From positions 6,678,721 to 6,742,720 of the forward strand of contig CM037457.1 in assembly GCA_021014325.1 (NCBI GenBank): a stretch of DNA of 64,000 nucleotides, written 5' to 3'. This document shows positions 25,593-38,465 of this stretch, piece by piece (positions within the stretch are counted from its first letter, which is position 1; each line of letters starts with the position of its first letter). Both the position numbers and the translations under genes were made by a program. The DNA is from Plazaster borealis (taxonomy: Eukaryota; Echinodermata; Asteroidea; Forcipulatida; Labidiasteridae). A model generated the notes under the pieces. That model was not told where the DNA came from. It saw only the letters and a list, made by a program, of their open reading frames with translations, and did no database searches.

Positions 25593-28500
25593 GGCCCAGG
25601 ACTTTAAGTATAACGAATATAAACACAACGTTTAATCGGCCATTACCATTTTTTGTATATAATATATTACACTGTCACATATACATAATGTTTCTTTTAG
25701 ACAAACAAGGTGTGCCATCAATCACTTTGATATTAAACCTTCATGTGAGATTCAACCCATGGCCAAACCTATTTATCTTGTTCCATTCATTAACTTGATT
25801 CATCTGGATGATCTTAATCAAGCTGCAGCCCGCCAATTCACTGTGGGTCACTGATTTGCTTTACTTCTACCATGACGTCACTAGCACGACGGCAATGGCT
25901 GCGGCTATATGGCGATAAGTGGCTTTGGCTTTGGCTGCTTTTGCTCATTATTCAGCGATGCTGCCGAGAATTCAGCCAGCAGCCAAAAGACTATTTTGTG
26001 TGTATACGTGCCGACCTCAGTCTACAATCCATCCACCACAAGACTTGATTATGACGTCACCCGGTACACACGCAACCACGACAGTGGTAAACGGAGCCAC
26101 GTTAGTCTTTAAACACACAAATTGAATTGTTTCTGAATTATCGAAATCATTCTTCATGCTCTTTTTGTCTCATTAAATATTATTTGATTTGAGATTCCCG
26201 GCTCGTGCCACTCGCCAAATAAATTGACACTTACAGGGAGATTATGGATCTTGTCAACAGGTTTGCTTCCTGGGTTAGGAGACTAATGACATTACTTGGG
26301 AAGGGAGCTCCAGTATGTGTCGTGTGATGATGCAATTGAGACAATTACTGTAATCAATGATCAATGGACGGGCTGTGCAGTATATAGAGGTAATTCCAGC
26401 CGTTTAAAGGCTTTAAGCAAGGCGCAGTTGGATGTGAGTGCCGTTTTGCATGGATCACAGCCCGTGAAGTAGATCCCAACACTGGCCATGTTTATACAAG
26501 ACTACACTCACTAACTGTGAACGCAACGTAGAGGAACGATTGAACGTGGACATGCTGAAAACTGTACAAAAATAACAGTATTAAAGTAATGAAATGTTAT
26601 ATAGAGCGAAACATTTATGAATAAAGTTCACCAAATTTGCATTAAAAAATGTTCGAATTTGAACCATTTATAGATAGAAGTACCCAAACTGTATTTGCTT
26701 ACAATACTCAGTCAAAAAGTCATTTGCTAAGATTTTGCACGTTGAAAATAGATGTACATTTGAATTGAATTGCATTGAGATGTCTAATACCATGCTAACT
26801 TTACACTCCTACCGAAGATTGATCATCATTTATCCTCAACGTTATGTCAAGAATTGGGTAATTTGATAAACGGCCGCATCACCACAAATTGCGCCGATTG
26901 TATCAATGACTATGGAATCATGATAAAATTGCAAACTTTATCAACTGCTACGTCGCCCCGAGGCCACCGCCGGCCGGACAAAATGTTTAACCGTGATGTT
27001 TAAAGCAGACGTGGTCCAGATGGCTGGGTTAGGACAGACCCCGCCTCCACTCTGTCACACAGAAGAAGGGAAACAAATCCCAGCGCCATTATGTTCAGCC
27101 GCCGATATTTGGGCCACGGAGACGTGAAAACGGGAGAAATTCCTTATGCTCCGTTTCCCGTGGTAAATGGCTTGAGATTGAAGCCGCTCCCCCCAGATTT
27201 CACGTGGGAATCTTCAAAGTAAACATGTGTATTTTAGCTGGTAAAAAATACGGCGTCAGGCGCAACAAAGCGCGGTTGGCGGTCAGATGGGACTGTTGGC
27301 TATCGAAAATTACTTCGTCCAAAAAGAAAGTGGAGCAGAGGAGGGGGGGGGGCATCTCTCGCAGAAAAATCTTGCTGAACCATTGGTAAAACAGTTGTGT
27401 ACATTTATCCCGATGAGTATCACAATATAATGTCACGTGACTGTCACAATGGCTCATTACACCGGTAATGAGTCAAAATTGCACATACACAAAAAACCGC
27501 CAGAATGATAGTGTACTTCCCTCATCCTAAATCAAACTAGCTGACGGCCGTGATATAAACAATGTCATCAACTCACTCTTCGTCAACAAAGACAAAGTAC
27601 AGGAGTTGCAATTAAAAGACAAAAATATGATGGGTTGCAATATGAAATCTCACTCATTGCAAAGTTCATATACCAGTATCAATTCCCTATAAGAGACAAA
27701 ATGTCCATTTGAAGTACTCAAAGTTGAGGAGATGGTCTTTGCAGACTCCACCAATCAGCGTGGCTTATTTTGATTGCCGCAAACAAAATAAGTCCGTTAT
27801 TAGAACGCGCACAAAAAACCTTGACAAAAACATGAATCATTCGTCCTTGTTTTCACGATATTGTGACAAACAACCGATTAATTTGATGACATTTTCACGG
27901 GTTTGTTTCATGGTGTGGAAATTGAAAACTGAGGGGCAGGTTTAATCAACTCTCCCGAAAAAAACAATTAAATACTTCCCTTAGAAGTACCGCAAGGCCC
28001 CGGTGTTATTACGTATTACGATTATTGGGATTAAATAGGGGATTAAGACATAAAAACGCTAAATATCCGCCTAAGAAATGAGAGTTGTCTGTCATCAAGT
28101 TGCTTCTGAAATACCCCAAAGGTGTATTTTAATTGTCAGCGCCATGTGACATGGTATATCGCGAAATACTCGTCCACTCCCCAAAACCCATCAGGACAAA
28201 AAATATATAGATCTTTATAGAGTATCCAGACTGCAGCAATGAACAGATATCATTTTAGCAGATTAACAATGCTACAGGCTTGACGGTGGGGTTATCAAAA
28301 TTCGATACTGGCGGAGAGTGAGCGGGCAGCGCGGGGGAACCTGGCGCAGGGGGGTGTACGGTGTCCCTCCGGTTCAGGACGCTGCCCGTTCCCGTAGCTC
28401 CCAAATGCTGCTCAGGTTTCACATCACTTAGTGCACAGTAAACACACCGAGGCGAGGTGTTCGTCACTCCTTGCCCGTTGCCGTCTCGGGAGATGCACAA

Positions 28501-29559
28501 TTTAAAAGAAATGATTTCCCCGGCTGCTATTTCCAAACCCGTAGAAAAATTATCCGCTATGGCGAATCCAAGTTAAGTGTCCTTAAGTGATTAACGAATT
28601 GACCCGCATTGGACATCTTTATAGCCCACAAAATGCCAACATAGAAAATGGCAACCGGGTAACCACATAACTTGTTTTTTTGTTTATCGCTAAACACGAC
28701 CGGCATACCTACACAAAATGTGTCTCCCTATTCGTTCTTAGCTATGATATAAATAAACTCGGTATGAGGTATAATATGTTACTAACAAGAGATTCTCAAT
28801 CAAAGACTAACTCAAATTTGTCATTTTGTCCATACATGTTATTCACTTCGACAAAGCTCATACTACGCAAATTTGGAATGAAAGACAATAAAACCGCATA
28901 TACATCAGCCGTCGGCTTGCTTGTGTTTCACCAGTGATTGCATAGTCAGCCACCCGCTATCCATGCGAAGAGGGATACATCTTTGACTTTGAAGTTTCAA
29001 ACAAGCTGGCTAGATCCATTTCGCATTGCTATACGGCCATATTACAAGTATGCAGGGATGTCCTTTGGCGGTCAATTGCTCGTGACAAGTGGCACTTAAA
29101 AGATGACGGTGGATCGAATAGCAGTCAAGAATGATAGACACTTCTTGACGGAACAGAGTGTTAAACGGTGATATAGGTAGGAACGGACAAGCCACAGTTT
29201 TGGTGAACTTTCGTGAGCTTTTTTTCCATGACGGCCTTTAAGATGGACGGTACAGTATTGGGTTTGGAATTAGTACACTATTCATTTGAATCCAGAATCA
29301 CATCATACGACTTAAATGTAATGTCCTTGAAATAGGATTATATGATGTCATGTATAAACATTACGGGTATGGTATGTTCTGACGTTAATAAAGATCTTGC
29401 TTTACTGGGCAGTATACGACATTGGATTTATACACATTATTAGGATGAGGAATGGTATTCCAGACGACGTTTCAAGAGAGGTTTAGTGGCATTATAGGGC
29501 CTGTACTCAAATAATCAACCCCCAGTTGAAAATGCATGAATGTACCCTCTGATATATCC
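25593..29559. other. Gene-free region
   Basis: No recognisable gene or complete repeat. GC-richer stretches at about 26870-27190 and 28290-28530 interrupt AT-rich DNA. They could be conserved non-coding elements, which only alignment to related genomes could show. A G-run lies at 27341-27351. Confidence 0.45.
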
Positions 29560-29561
29560 AA

Positions 29562-29645
29562 ACTATACCAAGAAGATGGTCAGAGTATACGGATCAAAAC
29601 GACGAGCAGAAACCGGCTCTTCTCAGAGCAACCACTACTAAAAAG
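29562..29645 (+). mobile_element. Degenerate stem-loop tail of a retroelement (Penelope-like?)
   Basis: The segment with AAGAAGATGGTCAGAGTATAC, then AAAACGACGAGCAGAAACC and GGCTCTTCTCAGAGC, parallels the better-kept copy at 38375-38465. The GGCTCTTCTCAGAGCC-like hairpin is present. No reverse transcriptase frame is nearby, so only a 3' fragment remains. Assignment to Penelope-like elements is from general resemblance and is tentative. Confidence 0.4.
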
Positions 29646-31751
29646 AGATTTCTTACACGGTGTCACCGCAAACCTTACTTACTTTATACCAAGTATTTGT
29701 AAGGATGGCATAGCATCGGCTTTTGAACAATGTTTTTCATATACAGATTTAAATGAAAGCATATGAATCGAAACTTGTGAACATTTTTATCAGATCGGAG
29801 GCTTCCGTAGCTTAGACCAATATGTTTATGAATAAACAAAATAAATAAACATTAAATAAAAAAGGCAACAAAAACAAACGAATAACGGTTTAATGTTTGC
29901 CTTCGAGGGTTCGTACAAAATTATGTTCGAATCATTTATACCTTGAAAATTCAGCTTATTTTGTTTGTTTATGCTGGAGAACATTTTGGCTCTGAAGAAA
30001 AACTTGATTTGAAAATGACGGGTTCTGTTTTGCTGAGAAAGGTCTATATTCCGATTCGGAAACTATTACCAAGGAGGAAGGAAATCTTCCTCCATATTAC
30101 ATGTCGGACAGAGGCGCGAAGGATCACCAACTAAAAAGTATACAATAAAATGAGGCGGGGGGGGGGGTTCCAAACGACTACAAACAAATATTCAAGTTGG
30201 TCAAAGGACAATGTGAATGACAACTTCTTCAGGAACACCTTCTTTTCCAATAATGTGGATGTGGCAGAACTTTGCAAACGTGGGGCTTTGTTTATAGGGC
30301 AAACACAGGAGTGTCATTTCATCAAGATGTACACGTCTTGACGAGGATGACACACACACACGGATCGTCTTGAAGATCCGTGGATGCCATCATGCCGTAC
30401 TAATCGTAGTCTCTACGGCGTCTGTCGGTCCATGCTAATGAGACCAAACGCGGATGCCGACAGGGCCATCATCGCCCTGGCTCCGCTCAGGAACAGTCGC
30501 CTGCCTTCAGGGGGCAACTGTCGACTCGGCTTGAACTTTTTTTGCCTCATCTTATGGAACCCATCTCAGTGTTCAGATACTTATCATACGTTACTTAGTA
30601 AAAAGGGAGATTGGATATGAGAGGAAAGATGAAAACAATCCAGAAATGTGGACACTTCAAACCTTGTGGTATAAAATAACACATTGTTTTTTCTGGTATC
30701 AATATACCTAGTATTTGTTCTACAGCCCTAGCCCAAGGGCTAATTGAATCAGTATAATGGTAACGCGGTGAAGAAATGTGTCACCGATGACCTACTACAA
30801 GCTAGCCCAAGCTATACACGCGCGGCTAAGCTAAGCAAAAAAATGTGGTTCGATTCTGGTCCATGTCCTATCATACGACAGACAGTATCCATACGCATTC
30901 CGGGAATGTCGCCCCAAAACGAATTACAAACCATCAGAGATAAACCATTTTAGAACCCGCGAGCATCATCTTTGATAAATTGCCTTTTTATGTTATGGGA
31001 TTTGTGACATTACTGTGGGATATTTCTTGAAACAGTTGCTTTTATACCATAGAATGTACCACCAAGCTACTTAAAATACAGCATAAACATGACCGGGAAC
31101 TTGTTACAAAAGTGTTTGGATTTGCGTCTAACGGATTGCCAAATGATGGCTACACACTCACCCGTGTAATTATTAATTAAGGGATGGCACGCATCCTCTC
31201 TGTTAACTACAGCGTGACAATCTAACACGAACTGTGGTATACCAAACACCGATCTAGGGAGAGCCCTTGATGCGCCCTCTGTTGTCCATGAAAAAGCATG
31301 ACAACATTGATAATCCCATCGGGCCGTCTATGATCGTCAACTCATGGTGTATCAGAAGCTATCAAAACGTTTCAAAACTTTTAAATAGGCCTACTACGTA
31401 ATGTAACCGCTTCATTCAGAACTGAAGTACCGGCATGGAAGACAATTATTATAATCAAAACGGGACAAGTATAAACAACGGGACAGGGTCAGTAAAGTTT
31501 TGAGAATGAAGTTGGAGGAAGTAACATTCTCACAAGTCGGGGAAAGGAAGTCTTTTCGATAAGGAAAAAAAATCTCCATGCAGACAATAAACCACAGCAA
31601 AAAGATATGTAAATACACAGCTGTATAGAAAGCCTTTGGTTCGAGTTAATGTCACGTTGTCATTTCGGGCGCTATAACTTACACACGTCAAAACTGTTTC
31701 CTGTAATGTACTGATTGCGGGAGCTTAACCATACTCCACCCACTCCCATTC
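29646..31751. other. Gene-free region
   Basis: No recognisable gene. It includes a G-run (30158-30168) and a GC-richer island at 30360-30540 containing the hairpin CGGATCGTCTTGAAGATCCG and a CAGGGCCATCATCGCCCTG inverted repeat. The open frames here show no domain. Confidence 0.45.
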
Positions 31752-31945
31752 CCAGGGCCAAATCTCATAGAGCTAAGCAGAAAATGTTGCTTAAAAAATT
31801 TCTGCTAAGCAACAATAAGCAGGACACCAGTCACAGATGCTACATGTGAGATGGTATTTTAGCTGGTAACCTTTTTCTGTTAAGCCTAACTTTGTTGTGC
31901 TTAGCTAATGTTTGTGCTTCAGCAGCACTATGAAATTGGGTCCTG
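31752..31945 (+). mobile_element. MITE family C, copy 2
   Basis: The left end CCAGGGCCAAATCTCATAG and the right end CTATGAAATTGGGTCCTGA are imperfect inverted copies. The interior contains AGCAGGACACCAGTCACAG and TTAGCTGGTAACC, matching the family copies at 20478-21056 and 52992-53193. Length is 194 bp. Confidence 0.82.
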
Positions 31946-34900
31946 ATCACCTTCTCTCTTGATGGAGGAAAGACATTGTGAATGTTGCCTGCGTGCAAAA
32001 CGAAACACTGATGACACATGACTGATCTTGAGATCAGTGAAACCGTCATAAAGAGTTCCAAGAGGTAGAAAGAGAAAAAATATTGAAAAGTATAAAAATA
32101 CACTATAAGCAACACTTTAAGATTTGATGACTCGGGTAAAATACAGAATGGAAGTTACTTTAAAGAGGTACGATGAGAAGAAAATACAACTCTCTGAGAG
32201 CCTTGAAATACAGAATGAATGAATGTCTCGACTGGATGGATCTCCCAAGACAGTGAGAGAGATGCAAAAAGAGGAAAGAGACTGCACTTAACTCGGTACT
32301 CGTTTCATTGGAGTAGATTGGTAGAAATAAGAGGTGTGCTCTACCGTGAATAATGATGACTCTCTGGTCCAACATTTCCATTGATAAACTAAATTTGCAA
32401 TTCACTTTACCGACCGATGGACGTAACACTCGCCATACGGTCCTATATTCACCCAACAAAACACTAGCGACTAGTAGTCCTCGGATTAGAACTCTGCACG
32501 TACGAAGCAACCTGCCCGATTTAAGTCTATTCCAATCTGCAAGCAAAACAAAGCGCCATTGTAATCTCCGTGTTTGCTAAAACAAGGCAATCAGCGTAAG
32601 TACTGGTCCCTCCGCGGCACCGGGGAGTTAGCGGGGCTGGAGCTTATAAGCCGCCGGTAAGCCGCGGCTAAGTCTCCGGGATTAAGAGACGGTCCCAACG
32701 CGCTGTGGCGTGGGTAATGTGGTGTGAGCGAGGACCAAATTCGCCGTAATGGTAATTGAAAAAGAGTCTTGGGTGATGCTGTGCTGATGATGAACGGGAA
32801 GGGAGAGATGAAGACATGATAAAGTGAAGAAATAGGGCTGCCTTAAGATTAGGATTCAGGAGAAATCTCCCAGTTTCTTCATCTGAAGAGGGAAACTCGC
32901 ATCACAGCTGATGAGGAGGAGTACGTTGCTCAAGGCATTCTTTTATGCTCTACATCTGCATCAAGTGCATCCTCTCACAATCTTCTTTTACTTTAATTAA
33001 AATAACTAATTGAATGAGTTCACTTGGATATAAACATTTAAAGGAATGGCCACATGTCATCAGACGGCATTCCATTTAATTTTAATCTTAGAAAAAAACA
33101 CTGTAGCAAATCTATATTATTTTCATACGTTTATAATTATTATTCAAGTAATCCAATTGATTGCTTATGTCAACAGGAATACCTTATGATAGTGAATATA
33201 TAATTTTTATGAGCTGAAGTTGTTTATGATGAATTTGTTTCCACAATATTGTTCATGCCGCGTCACTCAAAAATTACCCCCGTCGTATCGGATCATGCCT
33301 CGGTAGAAGGCTCAGAAGCCATGACCTAAACAGAGGAAGAGGGAAAAAACAGACACACACAAAACCCCGGGGTCGGTGATGGAAACCGCATTGGCATCGG
33401 GCGAGAAAGCACTAGTTACATCCCCGTGACTAACGCAGTACGTGCTAATAGGTATAACCGGCTCAAAACGGTGTGCAGAGATTGGCTTGTAAAAGCTAAA
33501 GATGCATCGATGAAACTTCACACCGCATTGGGTTCCCCCTCTCTTGTCTCCCGGTTCGAGGGTTGGCTTTTTTCCTCTTCCAGTTGATCGGGTGTCAAGT
33601 GGATGGAAAAGATGGGAACGGATAGACGAGAGAGGAAGGGACAAAATATACACACACGATATCCTCAGGGACTTGGATCCAAGTACTTGATATATTAATA
33701 TTAGTCCTATGCTTGGAAGTTTCACCGTGTAGTCTGTGGGTAGATTTTCTACCATCTCGGACCTTGAGCGGAAAATTGAACGATTAGCATCAGTGCCTTG
33801 GCAATAATTATGCCCTCTGCAGTGCACACAACATAATGACCATACCACCCCAGTGTTACAAATGATTTCAAATATTATGAAGTAAAACAACAAATGATGC
33901 AAGAGCATTTTTGTTTTAACTGCAGACATGCGAGGGGAAAAAGGCAAGTTTACTTTCCGTTCGGCAGTTCACCCCAACGAGGTGATTTTCAACAGACATG
34001 CAAAACCAAACTAAGTTATTCGTTTACATTAGCAATGATGCTCGGGGATTTTTCCAGTTTATCCCTGCATAGTTGACAGAACCATATTATTTCGCCTTGA
34101 CGATTGTAAATTAAGCTCATCACCGTTTTATCAGTGGTTACGGCCATGTCTCTATGTGCATTGACGAACATTATTACCTATGGCGCTCTACACACCATAA
34201 ATTCAATTTCAGACAATTTTATTTGGAAAATCCCCGACCCTTCCAAGTTAACGTACCCAATTAGTGGCCTTAATATAATTTTGGAGACGGCCTTACAAAG
34301 TTTCACAATCAATAATAGGGAAGATATTAATAATTATTTGCCGTCCTCATAACACTATTAACTCAATGCCTAAGCATGAGATATATAGCTTGCGAACGGC
34401 ATTATTTGAGGGCTCTAGAATGGTCTGGTTGTCTAAAGGGAAGACTCCCGAGTTCCCGTAATCTCGGTTGTCTGCCTATGAAATGATAACGACTCTGGTT
34501 ATGTTTTCAACCATAATCCTGTTAAAATTCAATCAATCTTATGGGAGAAGATCCAGTTAGCACAGACGAGCTAATCAGGCGATTGAGTGTATTACGGGGC
34601 CCCGCTCCGTGTGGCGCGCCCCGGCCTTAAGAACCCGGCGCGCTAGTTTGTCTGCTAGCATCGTACCGGCTTTTGTCGGAGACCCCGGTCCAATCTGACT
34701 TAGCTCGGGGAAATCAGTTCTTCATTTCCCCCTGCTACTTCACTATAATACCATCTCAAGAAATTGTACAGACGTATATTTCAGTTTTACACCTCAAAAG
34801 GCCGTGCCCTCATTTTTTTGTTTTTCTACGGGATAATCGGTTGCCGCGGTCCGATGTCGAACAACCCCGTAACCTCTTGTCGTTTGAGGCCAGGATGCTC

Positions 34901-35416
34901 GAGAAGATGATTAGGTTTCGCGACTTCAGAAGTTGGCATTATATTGTAGAGAACCACTCCGACTCTCTTACCCTCCCTCCTCGCTGGCGAGTCATTATCT
35001 CCGTAGGAAAGTACAGTTGACCCAGCAGGCAGTATAATAACATATCGCAGTCGCAGGTTGGGTTAGATTTACCATAGTGAATTATGGCTGGTCAGTGATA
35101 GCAACATGGAATATTCACCCTGTGCTCAATCAATGCAGACTCAATGAGTCAAGAAGTGAAGAAGAAAAAAAGTCAATTTAGTCCGGCACACAGCAAATCA
35201 ATAATCCAATAAAATTGTATTCTAAAATTTTAATCAATGTACAAAAATTGATTAGTGGTTCCGGAGAAATAATACCCCCTGAAGTATCGCTCTTTTGAGG
35301 AAACTAAGTACGAGTCAACTCGTACTTGGTAGTAAACTGTAAAATAAAATAAATAAATACATTTCAAGAAAAAAACGTTTAAAAATAAAAACAATATCAT
35401 TAATACATTCGAGTTG
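31946..35416. other. Gene-free region
   Basis: No recognisable gene. The longest frame in the window outside real genes (33312-33947, minus strand, 211 codons) falls here; it has no domain, no compositional signal and no splice context, so I treat it as chance. GC-richer islands occur at about 32600-32740 and 34590-34690. Confidence 0.5.
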
Positions 35417-35785
35417 TTAAAGGCAGAGTATACCTTTGGTTTTTGGAACCATTCGATTGTTGTAATCCTACATACATGTATATACAATAAAACTAACCTG
35501 TAAACATTTATTTTCAAAAGGTGGTAGCGTTTTTGAGATATCGCCAAAAATCTGGAGCAGTTTATGTCCGCGCAGGAATAATAATCCGTTACTGGAATAC
35601 ACAATCTGAGTTCCTCTATATGATCTGAGAAACGTTTCATGCAGAAACTTTTCCCAGATTGAATATTTGTTGAATCCCTCTCTCTAAAACCACATTCATT
35701 TGAAGGGAATTATTTTTCAACATCTTATTGTGCTTCTTACCAAGTAAGCTTTTATGGTTATTAATTTGTTGATCAATTATTAAAA
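35417..35785 (-). mobile_element. MITE family B, copy 2 (reverse, diverged)
   Basis: On the minus strand this matches the right two-thirds of the copy at 23622-24014, including the GCTACCACCTTTTGAAA segment. Its end near 35417 is TTAA followed by AGGCAGAGTATACCTTTGG. The far boundary is degraded and is set approximately. Confidence 0.65.
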
Positions 35786-37009
35786 CAAGTACCATTATTT
35801 ACAATGAGTATCTTTCATGGTAATTTGTGATTTACGTTCTACAGATGTATAACAAATAGCAACAAAGACAGCCAAAAAGGAATGATGTTAAACAAATTCA
35901 ATGAAACGATTCAGTATCAGTCATTATTATCGTAAACAACAACAAAGTAATTAATTTTACTCTGAACGACAATCAAGTAATTGTCTCAATTTCCTCAGAA
36001 ATATGTCCCCTGCAAATCGTCGAGAAAGTTGTGAAGTCTTTGGAAGGCAAGGGTAGCATATAGCTTTTATTTTTATACAAAATAACTGTAGGCCTACTCA
36101 ATGTTTTTGCCCATTAAAAAAAAAAATACATACGAAGTTATTTCAGTGATCAGAGAATTCTCCTGCTTCGTGAAAAATAGGGAACCAGAGTGTCTTCATC
36201 CACCAGACGGTGTATCTTCCCTGTTTTGGGACCGAGTAATAATCAAAAGAAAAACTAAAAAGTTTATACGGCTATACTAATCCTCCAGAGAAATATTTCA
36301 TTGAGAAAAACATCATTCGAAGACCCCAAAACTCCATTTATTTTGATAGTAAATCTAAACAGCAGCGCCGAAACAAGGGTAAAATTTTAGGGGTACAAGT
36401 AGGGGTACACCTTTTTTCTAGGGCGCACTTCTGGCCAATTAAAATTACGTAGTTTCTGTTTGCATTTTTCTTACACAAGCCCATTTTTAGCGCTCTTGTT
36501 ATGCCATTTAGTATTTTCATAAAATAATCTAACGTGAGTGTAAAAACCAATATACATTGTCTGCTTGTAAATGGAAAAATGGTTTTAAACACATTGAAAT
36601 TATCACATAAAAGCTTATCAAAATGTAACACATTAATCTTCTGGTAATTTTTAATCTCAAATTTTCATACTTCGAGTTGGGGCACCCGCGGGGCATGGAC
36701 TTCAATTGAGGGGGGGGGGCTTAGTTACGCCAATGCTAAACACGTGAACACTGTTTAGTTACAGACAAAAGCAAAACATGTTTACTAAAACGGGATCAGC
36801 TAATTTGATGACATTTTCACACCCTAGTTAAAAACTAGTGGATGGGAATAAATTAATTTAAAAAAACAAAACCCACAAAGTAACAAACCTATTATTGACA
36901 TAGACGTTAATACAAAATGGAAAATGGTTGGCGTGTATTCACAGTGGATGCTTCTAACCAAAGTGGTTATTTTGTAATACTGGTGTTGAAGGTGCCGCAT
37001 ACCTCTTTC
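35786..37009. other. Gene-free spacer
   Basis: AT-rich DNA without a recognisable gene. It contains a G-run near 36711-36719. Confidence 0.4.
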
Positions 37010-37230
37010 ATTTGTGTGCTTTCGGATGCCTGAAAAGGCTTCAGGCCTGAAGTCTTTTTCAGATTCAAACATTTAGAGTGAGAAATTACCTCTTTCACAA
37101 ATGTTACTTCAGAGGAAGTCGTTTCTCACAATGTTTTATACTATCAACAGCTCTCCGTTGCTCGTTACCAAGTAAGTTTTCATGTTAATATATATGTTGA
37201 GTAATTACCAAAAAGGTCCAGTGCCTTTAT
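37010..37230 (+). mobile_element. MITE family A, copy 4 (left part lost)
   Basis: This matches the right half of family A, from the TTTGTGTGCTTTCGGATGCC block through CAACAGCTCTCCGTTGCTCG to an end CCAGTGCCTTTAT. The TTAA at that end is mutated and the left terminal half is missing. It is an older, decayed copy. Confidence 0.8.
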
Positions 37231-38374
37231 TAATACCAAAATTACATCAATGATTATTTGAAATCGCTGAACAATTAATGACCAATACTATGTACCTAAA
37301 CATTTGATTTCATTCGTATGCATGTTATCGATTACCGGTACTTTATCGATGGATACACATGATGTTTGTATCATGCGAACATAGGGTACATTTAAATAAT
37401 TATCACCACACCCTTAAAACAAAATACATATAAAAATACTGCATTTTTACCAAGCAAAGCCATCGAGTAAAATACTATAGACAGTAAAACACAATGACAG
37501 AGAAGAAAATCAAAACCAAAACAAAACCCCAGAAATAAGCCCCCCCAAAATACAAGTCAACACAACAGTCTATCTTGGACCAATCACTTATAGAAACATC
37601 TCTGTGGGCTCGGGCAGTCTTCATCATCCAACGTCTTGGCTTTTGCTCCATTAATTTGTCAAATGATTTGATAAATTCGACACCGTGACCAGTTGTATAA
37701 AGACCTTTGTCTTGCATTGTTGCCGTGTCGAAGAAAGACCCAAACTTTTCGAATTTAATTTCTGCTACGGCGGTCCATTGTCTGAATTTGATGTAGGAAG
37801 AGGCACAACTATTCTCCAATGTAATTTTACAGCCATGACAATGAATTGTTCCTCTTTGGTAGCGAGAAGCAAGACCCGAAATTAAGTTTGTGTTATTTTG
37901 CAGATTGGCAAGTGAAGAGATAATTTGTGAATCGGCAGTTTATTTTGGGGTATCATTTGATAGAAATATTGAGTTTGGTTGGTTGGCATGTGTCATTGTT
38001 GCGATAGCGGTGTGAATACAAAAAAAGGTTAGACAAAAAATTGTGTAGTGTTATTAATGCTTTATTGTCAACAGCAATGGCACCTGGACAACGAAATTGG
38101 TTTCGTTTCATGTGAATTTCAAGTCCCTTTTGTTGTCTTGTTGTCCTTCCATTTTTATTTATTTTTTATTTGTTATACATTATATTCTATTTATAATAGC
38201 CTATCCTTTTGGACAACATGCCAGTGGAACCTTGCCCATAACATGACATATTGCAATTAATTAAAAAATACTGAGATTGAAGGAAAAAGCGTAACTTTCA
38301 AAAGCCTTAAATGTTTCTGATTAACTTTTTGTTATAGTTTCAACGATCAATATTACGAACGTCACTTGTAAACA
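37231..38374. other. Gene-free spacer
   Basis: AT-rich DNA without a recognisable gene or complete repeat. Confidence 0.4.
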
Positions 38375-38465
38375 GCAAGTATACTTTCTCCTGAAGACGA
38401 GCAGAGTATACTGTTCGAAACGTCGAGACTTCACCGGTTGTTCTCTGAACCAACAGAGTTTTATA
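38375..38465 (+). mobile_element. Stem-loop tail of a retroelement, hammerhead-like
   Basis: The core reads CCTGAAGA, then a 7-bp stem (CGAGCAG at 38398-38404, CTGTTCG at 38411-38417) around the loop AGTATA, then AAACGTCGAGAC. This layout, CTGAnGA-stem-GAAAC-GTC, recalls hammerhead ribozymes reported in Penelope-like retroelements. If the full stem forms, it uses the G that would be the first base of the catalytic GAAA, so activity is doubtful. No reverse transcriptase is adjacent. A decayed copy lies at 29562-29645. Confidence 0.45.

Noticed and set aside
33312..33947. 211-codon open frame on the minus strand
   Set aside because: It is the longest frame outside the real genes but has no recognisable domain, repeat, signal or splice context, and its composition matches the surrounding non-coding DNA. 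One frame of this length is expected by chance in 64 kb.
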